From Candidatus Zixiibacteriota bacterium (GTDB lineage: Bacteria; Zixibacteria; MSB-5A5; GN15; FEB-12): a stretch of 64,000 bases of DNA. Below the pieces are notes generated by a model, which saw nothing but the letters and a program-made list of their open reading frames with translations, searched no databases and was not told the origin of the DNA. Below, piece by piece: positions 37,918 through 46,160 of this stretch. Location: assembly GCA_024278935.1 (NCBI GenBank), contig JAJRSF010000063.1, positions 1-64,000 of the forward strand. Direction: 5' to 3'. The position numbers and the translations under genes are program-made. How positions within the stretch are numbered: the stretch's first letter is position 1; every line of letters begins with the position of its first letter.

Positions 37918-37968
37918 GTAGGGCGGAACTCAACGAGCTTAATGCTCTTTAGTAGTTCCGCCTTTTTT
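37918..37968 (+). repeat. Dispersed GTAGGKC hairpin element, type II, with T-run
   Basis: GTAGGGCGGAACT pairs with AGTTCCGCC and contains GAGCTTAATGCTC. Six Ts follow, so it probably terminates the acyl-CoA dehydrogenase operon. Nearly the same as the copy at 16878. Confidence 0.75.
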
Positions 37969-38041
37969 ACATATTACAATTTAACAACTCGATCTCTATA
38001 TTCGTCACTAAAGAAACAAACTTGTCAGGGAGTAGTAATAG

Positions 38042-38824
38042 TTGATAAGAAAAAACAACTTTCCATCGTTTATCTCAATTTTAATTTTGATGATTTTTCT
38101 CTTTACGATAATTGCTGTAAATGCTAAAGAATCGTTTCAAACACAGCAACAGAAATACCCAAGAGTTAGAACGGCAAGGAAGAATATCGAAAAGAAGATA
38201 CAAATGATATCCACAAAAGCAGATGTTGACTATCCACCGGAGAAAATATTACTCCGTGCTTTTAAGTCGGAAAGAGTTCTCGAAATATGGGCTAAGGATT
38301 CAAAAAATATCGGATATAAATTAATTGTTTCGTATGACTTTACAGGGTTTTCCGGTGACTTAGGTCCAAAACGAAGTGAGGGTGATTACCAAATACCGGA
38401 AGGTATTTATTATATTGATAGATTTAATCCAGCAAGCCAGTTTCATCTTTCATTGGGACTTAATTATCCAAACAAGTCAGATAGAATACGCACAACGTAT
38501 AAGGATCCCGGATGTGATATCTTCATTCATGGAAATCAAGTGACAATAGGATGTATTCCATTAGGTGATTTAATAATTGAGCAATTATATATAATAGCAG
38601 TTGATACTAAATCATCAGTTCAAAAGAAGATTCCAGTACACATTTTCCCATATAAATTTAAGAATAAAGCGAAGAAGAAAAGATATCTAAGATATACTAA
38701 TAATAACTCAAAAGTTACTGTTTTATGGAAGGAATTAGAATCAATCTATAACAATTTTGATAAGAACAAATCACTTCCAGATATTTCTATTAATAATTCA
38801 GGTGCTTACTTGATAAAAGAGTAA
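38042..38824 (+). CDS. L,D-transpeptidase-like (YafK/ErfK type) exported protein
   Basis: A 260-residue protein with one N-terminal membrane/signal segment (about 10-28). The catalytic domain has SEGDYQIPEGIYYID, the histidine motif DIFIHGNQ near 170 and the active cysteine in TIGCIPLGD (about 180). Such enzymes crosslink peptidoglycan or attach proteins to it in the periplasm; YafK-like members act on the lipoprotein link. Start is TTG at 38042 with GGGAG about 11 bases upstream. The gene converges on the next with a 3-base gap. Confidence 0.82.
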   Translation: MIRKNNFPSFISILILMIFLFTIIAVNAKESFQTQQQKYPRVRTARKNIEKKIQMISTKADVDYPPEKILLRAFKSERVLEIWAKDSKNIGYKLIVSYDFTGFSGDLGPKRSEGDYQIPEGIYYIDRFNPASQFHLSLGLNYPNKSDRIRTTYKDPGCDIFIHGNQVTIGCIPLGDLIIEQLYIIAVDTKSSVQKKIPVHIFPYKFKNKAKKKRYLRYTNNNSKVTVLWKELESIYNNFDKNKSLPDISINNSGAYLIKE

Positions 38825-38827
38825 CAT

Positions 38828-39595
38828 TTATTCAGTAATTAAGAAATGTCGAAACTCAAGTCCGAGTGATATACCATTTAAATACATATCCATATCAATG
38901 TTGCCATTTCTATGGTAGTTAAAAGAATACACACTTCTTATAATAAATTCTTTACTCTCCGTAATTGATTTTACATATCCTAAGCCTGTAGAAAATCCAA
39001 TTGTTTTCCCGCTATATGAATTTAGTAAAGAATAATAATTTTGAGACTCTAAACTGAATTTAGAGAAATTGAGACCGAGTTGGATAAAAAGAGAATTTGA
39101 AATTAAATGTTCATTATGAATAGAAAATTGTAAATAGTTAAAACTACTGTAGGAAGTCTCTGAATCGTCACTTGGATATCCAGTTGAGTTTTTCCATAGA
39201 ATACTCGATGAAACGTTGCTAGAACGATACCCTTTTTTTGGAATATTGAAAGAAATATTCAATACTATAATGTCTGATTTAGAATATTGATAGCCGGTAT
39301 TAAAAGATAATACGCTTTGGAAATTGTTAGTCCACAGAAGCGATTCACTGAGATTGATGTCATATGATTGTTCTTCGAGAAATTGATAGCTATCTTCATA
39401 TTCAGTACCATATATTGTACTGTCAGTATTTAAAAAACCGGTTTGGGGTATGTTAGTGAGTCTATTGTAACTACCAGTACCATTCATATTCAGTTCAGAA
39501 AATCCAAAACTAAAAAAATATTTTGATTTTGCTATAGATATGTTTGGTATGGCTATTGTTATAAGTAGTACGGTGAAAATGATTTTCTTCAGCAT
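38828..39595 (-). CDS. Hypothetical outer-membrane beta-barrel protein
   Basis: A 255-residue protein with a signal peptide (MLKKIIFTVLLITIAIPNISIA) and repeated strand patterns rich in Ser, Tyr and Asn (FQSVLSFNTGYQYS, SLFIQLGLNFSKF). The C-terminus SLGLEFRHFLITE is aromatic-rich. GGAGG lies upstream of the ATG. It overlaps no other gene and matches no family I recognise. Its convergent neighbour is the L,D-transpeptidase. Confidence 0.6.
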   Translation of the reverse strand: MLKKIIFTVLLITIAIPNISIAKSKYFFSFGFSELNMNGTGSYNRLTNIPQTGFLNTDSTIYGTEYEDSYQFLEEQSYDINLSESLLWTNNFQSVLSFNTGYQYSKSDIIVLNISFNIPKKGYRSSNVSSSILWKNSTGYPSDDSETSYSSFNYLQFSIHNEHLISNSLFIQLGLNFSKFSLESQNYYSLLNSYSGKTIGFSTGLGYVKSITESKEFIIRSVYSFNYHRNGNIDMDMYLNGISLGLEFRHFLITE

Positions 39596-40109
39596 TATTC
39601 CTCCAATGAGTTCTCATAATAATCTATAATAATGCAAGGACTCTATGTTTGTCAATTACTATTATATTGTGGATGAGTTGGAAAACAATCGGGTGCCCCA
39701 CTCCTTGGGGTGGGTTTTTATTCAGCCTCCAAAATTCATACACAATCAACCTAAATTCAAAAATTTCTCTATACATGTAACCAACAATGTTGGAAACCAA
39801 CGATGTTGGAAACCAACGATGTTGGAAACCAACAATGTTGGATCCCGGATCAAGCCCGGGATGACATTTTGGGAGTACGGGATGACATTGAGAAAGAGAG
39901 ACAAATATGCCAAATCACAAAATCAGAACAAAACATATGCCCCTAAATGGCTTTAAGCCATTTTTCAAGCAAAGCCATTTCCCCGTAACACTATGGGGAA
40001 GAAGAGATAACGATGAAAAATGCTCTTAAAAACGAGAAAAAAACGTAAAAAACAATAATTAATTAGAACAAACAGTTGTAAATATATAACAAAAAGTTAT
40101 ATTAACGGT
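39596..40109. other. 514-bp gene-free spacer with tandem and dispersed repeats
   Basis: No coding region is credible: the longest open frame reads the repeats below. Contents: a hairpin with CCCAC/GTGGG and T-run near 39695-39720, four tandem CCAAC palindromes (39779-39842), a CCCGG/CCGGG inverted repeat (39841-39863), and an AATGGCTT/AAAGCCATTT element (39945-39984) also present at 50.8 kb. Confidence 0.65.
39779..39842. repeat. Four tandem 16-bp units, each a CCAAC/GTTGG palindrome
   Basis: Units AACCAACAATGTTGGA at 39779, 39795, 39811, and 39827; the middle two read CGAT for CAAT. Each has five-base inverted arms around three bases. There are no spacers between units, so this is not a CRISPR array. 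Confidence 0.9.
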
Positions 40110-40388
40110 ATGGATAATAGAAAGTTGTATAATCGGATTGCTGTTCTGCGTGAGGAGCGAAATATCTCCCGCAAAGAATTGGCAGTGCAAATCGGTGTGA
40201 ATTTTCAGACTATCGGGTATCTGGAACGAGAGGATTACAACCCATCGCTGGATTTGGCTTTTCGAATATCAGAAGTTTTTGAGCTACCTGTAGAGATGAT
40301 CTTTTCAACCGAACCATTAAAACCGTTAAGCCAGCAACTGCTGGAAAACCAGCAATTACTGGGTAACAAAAAACGTCTGGGAGAATAA
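40110..40388 (+). CDS. XRE-family helix-turn-helix regulator
   Basis: A 92-residue repressor-like protein. A Cro/CI type HTH covers residues about 8-62 (LREERNISRKELAVQIGVNFQTIGYLERE). The tail is Gln/Leu-rich with QQLLENQQLLGNK. Such small regulators are often paired with a downstream membrane protein, as here: the next start is 1 base after its stop. No operator can be assigned. The start ATG lacks a clear ribosome binding site. Confidence 0.85.
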   Translation: MDNRKLYNRIAVLREERNISRKELAVQIGVNFQTIGYLEREDYNPSLDLAFRISEVFELPVEMIFSTEPLKPLSQQLLENQQLLGNKKRLGE

Positions 40389-40389
40389 A

Positions 40390-40833
40390 ATGAATGCACA
40401 AACAGTAAGAAGAGTAGGAGTAGTCGTAAATTACTTATCATTAGTATTCCTTCTAATGATGTTCTATTTTGCCGAAAAAGACGGTGTGGTAACAGCTCAT
40501 TTTGTAGGGATGGCTGTGAGTTTTATGATTACTATAATAACATTTTATATAGTTAACAAAAAGACTGGTTTGTGGGGATTGACACACAGGAAAATCGAAA
40601 ATCTGGATGAGCGGGAAATTCAGCTTACACATAATGCTCTGCGGTATTCGTATGCGATTTTTTCAATACTGATTTTATGTAGTATCTTTATTCTCTCAAT
40701 TCCAGGTTTTATCAAAAGTTTTGGTGAGCTTGATACTTTTAGAGCAAGTATGCGAATTGGGTTTATGGTGCTCATGTATTTGGCACACACACTACCCGCA
40801 TCGATTATCGCTTGGAAAGAAAAAGAAGTGTAG
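40390..40833 (+). CDS. DUF2178-like membrane protein paired with the XRE regulator
   Basis: A 147-residue protein with four predicted membrane helices (about 12-27, 35-54, 86-108 and 120-140). A conserved loop between helices two and three has LDEREIQLTHNALRYSYAIF, like the LDEREx pattern of DUF2178 proteins that accompany small XRE regulators. Role unknown; regulator and membrane protein probably form one stress-response or sensing unit. Co-transcription with the XRE gene is near certain from the 1-base spacing. Confidence 0.72.
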   Translation: MNAQTVRRVGVVVNYLSLVFLLMMFYFAEKDGVVTAHFVGMAVSFMITIITFYIVNKKTGLWGLTHRKIENLDEREIQLTHNALRYSYAIFSILILCSIFILSIPGFIKSFGELDTFRASMRIGFMVLMYLAHTLPASIIAWKEKEV

Positions 40834-40870
40834 GGGGATATTTAAAAATTCTGATAAATAATTTTCCCAT

Positions 40871-40904
40871 AAAAAAAATCAGGTCTCGGAAAGACCTGAC
40901 CTAC
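40871..40904 (-). repeat. Dispersed GTAGGKC hairpin element, type I
   Basis: On the minus strand GTAGGTCAGGTCTTTCCGAGACCTGA followed by eight Ts, so it looks like an intrinsic terminator for a minus-strand transcript, such as that of msrA, although msrA ends 3 prime of it at 40927. Same loop as the copy at 16820. Confidence 0.75.
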
Positions 40905-40926
40905 AAGTATTCTATGATTGAAAGCT

Positions 40927-41562
40927 CTATTTCATTTCGTTGAGTTTGACATTGACGACACCGATGCCACAATGGGGAGCGATGTTTTTATTCAAGAAAT
41001 AATCCTGATGGTAATCTTCGGCTTTATAGTATGTCAATGCTTCGGTTACTTCGGTGACAACAGGGCGATTGAATAGTTTGCCATCTTCGATTTGTTGGAG
41101 AGCATTGATTGCTCTTGCTTTTTGGTCGTCATCGTTGTAAAAAATTGCCGACCGATACTGGGTGCCTACATCAGGTCCCTGTCGGTTGAGGGTAGTAGGG
41201 TCATGGAGAGAGAAGAAGACTGAGAGAAGGTCGGTATAGCTGATGACATTCGGGTCGTAAGTGATTTCGCATACTTCGGCATGGTTGGTTTCTTCGTAAC
41301 AAATTTCTTTGTAGGTTGGGTTCTTTGTGTTGCCACCCATGTATCCGACTGAAGTTTCAACAACACCATCGAGTTTTTGAAATATTGCTTCAACACCCCA
41401 GAAACATCCTGCTCCGAAAGTTGCTTTTTTATGATTCATATTAGTCACTTTATCTCCGCTCTTTTTACTGTCACTTTTTTCAGTTTTATCAGCTTCTGTT
41501 GAATTTACAATTATAGAAGCAAAAATCAATAGTGTAGCAAAAAATAATATTTTAGTTTTCAT
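40927..41562 (-). CDS. msrA: Peptide methionine sulfoxide reductase MsrA, exported
   Basis: Reduces methionine-S-sulfoxide in proteins. From ATG at 41562 it is 211 residues; this start has GGAG seven bases upstream and gives a signal peptide (MKTKILFFATLLIFASIIV...). A longer in-frame ATG would add 23 residues that lack hydrophobicity. The catalytic cysteine is in FGAGCFWGVE, and the RQGPDVGTQYRS, YHQDY and resolving-region motifs are present. An N-terminal signal with a Lys/Ser-rich linker suggests the enzyme works in the periplasm or on the surface. Not a selenoprotein: Cys is at the active position. Confidence 0.92.
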   Translation of the reverse strand: MKTKILFFATLLIFASIIVNSTEADKTEKSDSKKSGDKVTNMNHKKATFGAGCFWGVEAIFQKLDGVVETSVGYMGGNTKNPTYKEICYEETNHAEVCEITYDPNVISYTDLLSVFFSLHDPTTLNRQGPDVGTQYRSAIFYNDDDQKARAINALQQIEDGKLFNRPVVTEVTEALTYYKAEDYHQDYFLNKNIAPHCGIGVVNVKLNEMK

Positions 41563-41686
41563 ACTTTTCTCCTTGTTGTTTTCTGTAACAGAAATAAAAG
41601 AGAACTGTTCCATCTTTTGACTTGTTTTCAAGATTAAAATAATCTACATTCTGTCTATAAAATTGTAACAAAAATCAGGAGAAATC

Positions 41687-42259
41687 ATGACAACAAATAC
41701 AACCGCGATTTATAGTAAAATTCAACCGAATTCACTTTTAGCCGAACTGCCACTTTTAGCTACTTTTAATATGCTCTTGGTAGCTTGTTCATACTTGTCG
41801 ATAACGGTTCCATTTTCACCTGTTCCTATAACTGGTCAAACATTTGGCATCTTGTTGGTTGCCATGTCACTTGGGCGGGTAAGAGGTTTAGCGGTTGTGA
41901 TGGCATATCTTTTAGAGGGTGCAATGGGCATGCCTGTCTTTGCCGGTGGAACTGCCGGGATTGTGAAATTTGTTGGTCCTACCGGTGGCTATTTGGTCGG
42001 CTTCGCCGCATCGGCGTACCTTGTCGGTTATCTTGCTGATAAAGGATGGGACAAGAGCTTTGGTAAAACGACTCTCGCAATGGCATTGGGAACGGCACTT
42101 ATCTTTGTGACCGGCTTAGCTCAACTATCATTGTTTGTGCCGTCTGGTAGCTTACTGACTATGGGATTCACTCCGTTTGTACCGGGTGCAGTAGTGAAGA
42201 TCGCGTTAGCATCGGTTATCCTTCCATCTGTGTGGAAATTCGTTAAAAACACAAAATAA
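41687..42259 (+). CDS. bioY: Biotin transporter substrate-binding component BioY
   Basis: A 190-residue membrane protein of the ECF/BioY family with about six hydrophobic segments. Conserved features are VPFSPVPITGQTFGILL near 43, GRVRGLAVVMAYLLEGAMGMPVFAGGTAGI and GPTGGYLVGFAASAYLVGYL, and the C-terminal PFVPGAVVKIALA. BioY imports biotin alone or with an energy-coupling module, which is not in the window. It fits the biotin-dependent carboxylase genes upstream. AGGAG lies upstream of the ATG. Confidence 0.95.
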   Translation: MTTNTTAIYSKIQPNSLLAELPLLATFNMLLVACSYLSITVPFSPVPITGQTFGILLVAMSLGRVRGLAVVMAYLLEGAMGMPVFAGGTAGIVKFVGPTGGYLVGFAASAYLVGYLADKGWDKSFGKTTLAMALGTALIFVTGLAQLSLFVPSGSLLTMGFTPFVPGAVVKIALASVILPSVWKFVKNTK

Positions 42260-42382
42260 GATATTTTCAGTTAGCAATAACTTATTGGAACATATAGCGA
42301 TATCATACGTTTAATGCATATGAGAGAACGCATTGATGTGCTGTATTATTTTGTGAAATGATTAGCAATCTTACGATTTCGT

Positions 42383-42411
42383 TTGAGTTTCATCCGAAAT
42401 TTCGTTATTAT
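42383..42411 (+). promoter_or_regulatory. Probable promoter of ilvE-rpiB
   Basis: TTGAGT at 42383-42388, a 17-base spacer and TATTAT at 42406-42411, about 50 bases before the ilvE start. Confidence 0.4.
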
Positions 42412-42461
42412 ATATCAATGAAAAATATAAACTTACATAGAAACAAGGAGGTTACTCTACT

Positions 42462-43400
42462 ATGAAACCTACTGAATATATTTGGATGAACGGTGAGATG
42501 GTCAAATGGGACGATGCTAAAATTCATGTCTGTTCCCATGTGATCCATTACGGCTCATCAGTATTTGAAGGAATGCGTGTTTACAAAACCGACAAAGGTT
42601 CGGTCTGTTTTCGGCTCAAAGATCATTCTTCTCGGCTTTTAGATTCTGCGAAAATTTATCGTATGCCTATGAAATGGTCAGCCGAAGAGATTGACCAAGC
42701 GACTTTGGATATTATCGGTATCAACAATATGACAGAATGTTATGTGCGACCGGTTGCCTATCGTGGTTACGGAACGCTTGGCGTGGACCCATCTAATTGT
42801 CCGGTCGATCTCACTATCGCCGTTTGGCCTTGGGGACAATATCTTGGTGATGATGCTTTAGAAAATGGCGTCTCTGTCTGTGTCTCATCTTGGAACCGTA
42901 TTGCTCCAAACACAATGCCTGCTATGGCAAAAGCCGGTGCTAATTATATGAATTCGCAGCTTATCAAACTTGAAGCACTTTCGCATGGTTATGCCGAAGG
43001 TATCGCGTTGGATATTCATGGAAACGTTTCTGAAGGTTCCGGCGAAAATATTTTCTTGGTACGCAATGGTGCTTTAATCACTCCTACATTCTCCGCATCG
43101 ATTTTGCCGGGGATAACTCGTCGTTCGGTTATCAAATTAGCTACCGATTTAGGCTTTAAAGTTATTGAACAAAATATTCCTCGTGAAGCATTGTATCTTG
43201 CTGATGAAGTTTTCTTCACCGGTTCTGCTGCTGAAATTACTCCGATTTCTGAAATTGATAAAATTCAAATCGGTTCCGGTAAATGCGGTCCGATTACGAA
43301 ACAGATTCAAAAAGCACTTTTTGATATCTTACAAGGTCGTGCGGAAGATAAGTACAACTGGTTGACATATGTGCCTGAATATAAAAAGGTCTTAGCCTAA
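42462..43400 (+). CDS. ilvE: Branched-chain amino acid aminotransferase
   Basis: PLP fold type IV enzyme that makes or degrades Leu, Ile and Val. The 312-residue protein has HYGSSVFEGMRVY near 32-44, RLKDHSSRLLDSAKIY, the PLP lysine in MAKAGANYMNSQL (about residue 155), the VSEGSGENIFLVRNG stretch, and LPGITRRSVI near 220. GGAGG nine bases upstream is a strong ribosome binding site. The stop overlaps the rpiB start (TAATG). It would provide the first step of the leucine route suggested by the carboxylase cluster. Confidence 0.95.
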   Translation: MKPTEYIWMNGEMVKWDDAKIHVCSHVIHYGSSVFEGMRVYKTDKGSVCFRLKDHSSRLLDSAKIYRMPMKWSAEEIDQATLDIIGINNMTECYVRPVAYRGYGTLGVDPSNCPVDLTIAVWPWGQYLGDDALENGVSVCVSSWNRIAPNTMPAMAKAGANYMNSQLIKLEALSHGYAEGIALDIHGNVSEGSGENIFLVRNGALITPTFSASILPGITRRSVIKLATDLGFKVIEQNIPREALYLADEVFFTGSAAEITPISEIDKIQIGSGKCGPITKQIQKALFDILQGRAEDKYNWLTYVPEYKKVLA

Positions 43401-43837
43401 TGCGAGTAGCGGTTGGTTCAGATCATGCCGGGTTTGAGTGGAAAGAAAAAGTCAAAGAGATTTTAAAATCCTTTGACTACGAAGTCACAGATTTTGGTAC
43501 AAAGTCGAAAGACTCGGTTGACTATTCTGACTTCGGTTTAAAAGTTGCCCATGCGGTTGCGAATGGCGATGTTGACTATGGCGTCAATATCTGCTGGACA
43601 GGTAATGGCATGGCGATGGCGTCGAATAAGGTCAAAGGTATCCGTGCCGGGCTTGCGGTCAACGCCGAGATGTCATATATGACACGTCTGCATAACAATG
43701 CCAATGTGTTGGTACTCTCGCAAAAATATACTCCAGAGAGTGAACTTGAAGAAATTTTGAAACAATTTTTTAATACAAAATTTGAAGCAGGCCGACACCT
43801 TCGTCGAATTGAAAAATTCATGGATGAAGAGGGGTAA
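43400..43837 (+). CDS. rpiB: Ribose-5-phosphate isomerase B
   Basis: A 145-residue RpiB/LacAB fold enzyme that interconverts ribose-5-phosphate and ribulose-5-phosphate. The N-terminal VGSDHAGFEWKEKV, the catalytic cysteine C65 and GNGMAMASNKVKGIRAGLAV are present, with RLHNNANVLVLSQ. The residue after C65 is Trp (ICWTGNG) where the family commonly has Gly (CGTG). GGG to TGG is a single change; whether this is natural in the lineage is unknown. It starts on the last base of ilvE (TAATG), so they are coupled. Confidence 0.93.
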   Translation: MRVAVGSDHAGFEWKEKVKEILKSFDYEVTDFGTKSKDSVDYSDFGLKVAHAVANGDVDYGVNICWTGNGMAMASNKVKGIRAGLAVNAEMSYMTRLHNNANVLVLSQKYTPESELEEILKQFFNTKFEAGRHLRRIEKFMDEEG

Positions 43838-44172
43838 CGAGGGAGCGTTTTAATGGAGGGATGTGGAAAAAGAGAATGTGATTCGTGCAAACAAGTTAGC
43901 GAAATTGTTTGATGCTTCGCATTAAGTTAATCTTATCTACTCTAAAATTAATTAGACTAATACCAAACAAAGTTGAACTTTATTGCCATGTTATACGTTT
44001 AATATATATAAATAATAACTTGCGTAATCGTGGATATGTGTCGATATTATAAGTAGAGAAACAGATCGCCTTTGTTTCTTTTGTGTACAGAACCATCTCG
44101 ATATTTCAAAAAATTGTAATCTTAGAACATCATATCTACTGGACGTATAATATTTATTAATAAGGAGATTGT
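43838..44172. other. 335-bp AT-rich spacer
   Basis: No gene or stable hairpin seen. TTATACGTTTAAT near 43990 resembles ATACGTTTAATGCATAT near 42306, in the spacer before ilvE. A possible -10, TATAAT, lies near 44146-44151, before the PilZ gene. Confidence 0.4.
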
Positions 44173-44556
44173 ATGGCTAGAATCAGAACAACCAAACGGG
44201 CTCGGGTTATCTCATTTGTCAAAATTATTTCTGAATTAAATCGCTCGATAATGGGTCGTGTGATTGATATTTCTGCGAGAGGAATGAGAATACGGAGCAA
44301 AAAACGCTTTCGCACTGACCGACCATTTCATTTTTCTATGTTGATGCCAAATGTCAATTTACAGGAAAAAGTTATCAAGTTTGACGCATCAATTGTATGG
44401 AGTGAAAAATCAAAAATAGACGGATATTTTGAATCTGGTCTCGAAATTGAATCGGTTACTCCACAAGAAAGAAGTTTGATTAAGCAGTTTATAGAAGATT
44501 CATCTTATCGGGAACGTTGGATCCAGGTAAACGAGTGTATTTCACAGGAATACTAG
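44173..44556 (+). CDS. PilZ-domain protein (c-di-GMP binding)
   Basis: A 127-residue single PilZ domain. The binding motif appears as RARVISF (arginines at 8-10) and VIDISARGMRI (D-x-S-x-x-G pattern), after which the beta-barrel strands continue. PilZ proteins bind cyclic di-GMP and change motility, secretion or polysaccharide synthesis. It stands alone between ilvE-rpiB and the beta-helix genes. AAGGAG precedes the ATG. Any target is unknown. Confidence 0.85.
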   Translation: MARIRTTKRARVISFVKIISELNRSIMGRVIDISARGMRIRSKKRFRTDRPFHFSMLMPNVNLQEKVIKFDASIVWSEKSKIDGYFESGLEIESVTPQERSLIKQFIEDSSYRERWIQVNECISQEY

Positions 44557-44693
44557 TCAAAACTAATCACAGCTTTTGCATCGAGCTTTTTAAAGAGATG
44601 AAATAGTTATATCTCATAAGCGATTTACTATTGTGTCTATTATTGTCTTTGATTATATTCATATTAGAATTAAAAAATATGAGGGATTAGGTT

Positions 44694-45974
44694 ATGCATT
44701 TATTATATCTCTTAACTCTAGTTGTAATATGTTCAATATCAATTCAAGCCACCACAATTTTAGTACCATCTGAACAACCAACAATTCAAGCAGGAATCGA
44801 CGCAGCATCAGAAGGTGATACCGTTTTAGTTGCACCTGGTACGTATACCGGTGACGGCAACAGAGATTTGAATTTTAACGGTGTCAATCTTGTGCTGAAA
44901 TCTGAATCGGGTGCGGAACTTACGATTGTTGATTGTGAGTCAAACTCACTGGAATCTTATGCGGCAATCTATTTAGATAATGGGGAAGACACAACTTCTG
45001 TGATTGATGGATTTACTTTTAAGAGAGGTTACTATACTGAATGGCCAATATTTGGTATTGGTGCTTTGTATTTTAAAAATGGGAAAGCTAATGTCATTAA
45101 TTGTATCATAACTGATAATTCTGAAATTGGTATTTACTTAACATCTGACAATGATACTAATTCATGTCGTATATCAAATTGTCTTATTGAAAATAATGGT
45201 ACTGGTATTTATACTCTGAAGCGAGGTACTGTAATTGAAGACTGTATCATTCAAAACAATCTTTGGTCAGGTATCGGGTTTTATAACACGACTCTAATTA
45301 AGAGATGTTTAATTGTGCATAATGGTTGGACAGGAGTAAGTCAGGCGTCCGGCATGGGTGGTCATCTTTTTCAGATTGATCATTGTACCATTGCTTATAA
45401 TGGAATTGGGGTCTATCTGGATAGAACCCTTCCAAAAGTGAATACAATAACTTTAGCGACTGATACATCAAGCATTAGTAATACTCTTGTCGCCTTTAAT
45501 ACAAATGGTGGGATATACAATTTTTACGATTTGGAAGAAGAGTATAATTGTACCTACTCAAATGTGTTTGGTAATGGGAATTATAATTGGCAAAATGATA
45601 AATACGCTGCTTATGACCAGTTTGGTAATCTATCATTAAATCCTCTCTTTTGTGATGTTGCAGTTGGAGATTATTATGTTACTGAATTTTCTCGATGTGC
45701 TTCTGTCAATAATTCGAGTGGATCTACGATAGGGCTTCATGATATTGGTTGTACTTGTTGTCGTGGGATTAGAGGGAATGTTGATGGAGACCATGATGAG
45801 CAGATTGATATCTCTGATCTTGTGTATTTAGTAGACTGTATCTTCTTAGACTGCTTTACAGTTTGTGAAGAAGAGATTGATATGAATGCTTCGGGGCAAT
45901 ATGATATTTCTGATTTAGTATATCTTGTAGACTTTATTTTCATGGGTGGTCCTGAACCATTGCCATGTAACTAA
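44694..45974 (+). CDS. Secreted right-handed beta-helix protein with dockerin-like C-terminus
   Basis: A 426-residue secreted protein: signal peptide to about residue 19, then a pectate-lyase-like beta helix. The N-terminal part has the cap motif ILVPSEQPTIQAGIDAASEGDTVLVAPGTY-like (in pieces: PSEQPTIQAGI, EGDTVLVAPGTY) and many NCxIxxN rungs such as ISNCLIENNGTGIY. The C-terminal 65 residues hold two EF-hand-like repeats, DISDLVYLVDCIF and DISDLVYLVDFIF, then GGPEPLPC at the end, as in dockerin-type modules. This would anchor or sort it on the surface. The next gene is a close paralogue; the first 160 bases are nearly the same. Confidence 0.85.
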   Translation: MHLLYLLTLVVICSISIQATTILVPSEQPTIQAGIDAASEGDTVLVAPGTYTGDGNRDLNFNGVNLVLKSESGAELTIVDCESNSLESYAAIYLDNGEDTTSVIDGFTFKRGYYTEWPIFGIGALYFKNGKANVINCIITDNSEIGIYLTSDNDTNSCRISNCLIENNGTGIYTLKRGTVIEDCIIQNNLWSGIGFYNTTLIKRCLIVHNGWTGVSQASGMGGHLFQIDHCTIAYNGIGVYLDRTLPKVNTITLATDTSSISNTLVAFNTNGGIYNFYDLEEEYNCTYSNVFGNGNYNWQNDKYAAYDQFGNLSLNPLFCDVAVGDYYVTEFSRCASVNNSSGSTIGLHDIGCTCCRGIRGNVDGDHDEQIDISDLVYLVDCIFLDCFTVCEEEIDMNASGQYDISDLVYLVDFIFMGGPEPLPCN

Positions 45975-46160
45975 ATCTACTACAATAGAGGTAAATTTAT
46001 TTTCTTGTTAGATGTTGTAAATCAAAGATATTCTTGTCAAGATGAATACGACTTGCTTTAAAAGTAAAAATAATTTCTGCGTTTACTTATTATTTATTGC
46101 ATGGACTATTTTTAAGACTTAAATTTCTATCTAGATATCAAAAGACAAAGGAGAGAAGAA

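Noticed and set aside
39779-39842. Short CRISPR array
   Set aside because: The units are contiguous with no spacers, are only 16 bp, and no cas gene is present.
39645-39956. Open frame of 103 residues
   Set aside because: It simply reads through the hairpin, the tandem CCAAC units and other repeats; it has no family similarity and no ribosome binding site.
40927-41562. MsrA as a selenoprotein
   Set aside because: The active site reads GAGCFWG with an ordinary Cys codon and no in-frame TGA.
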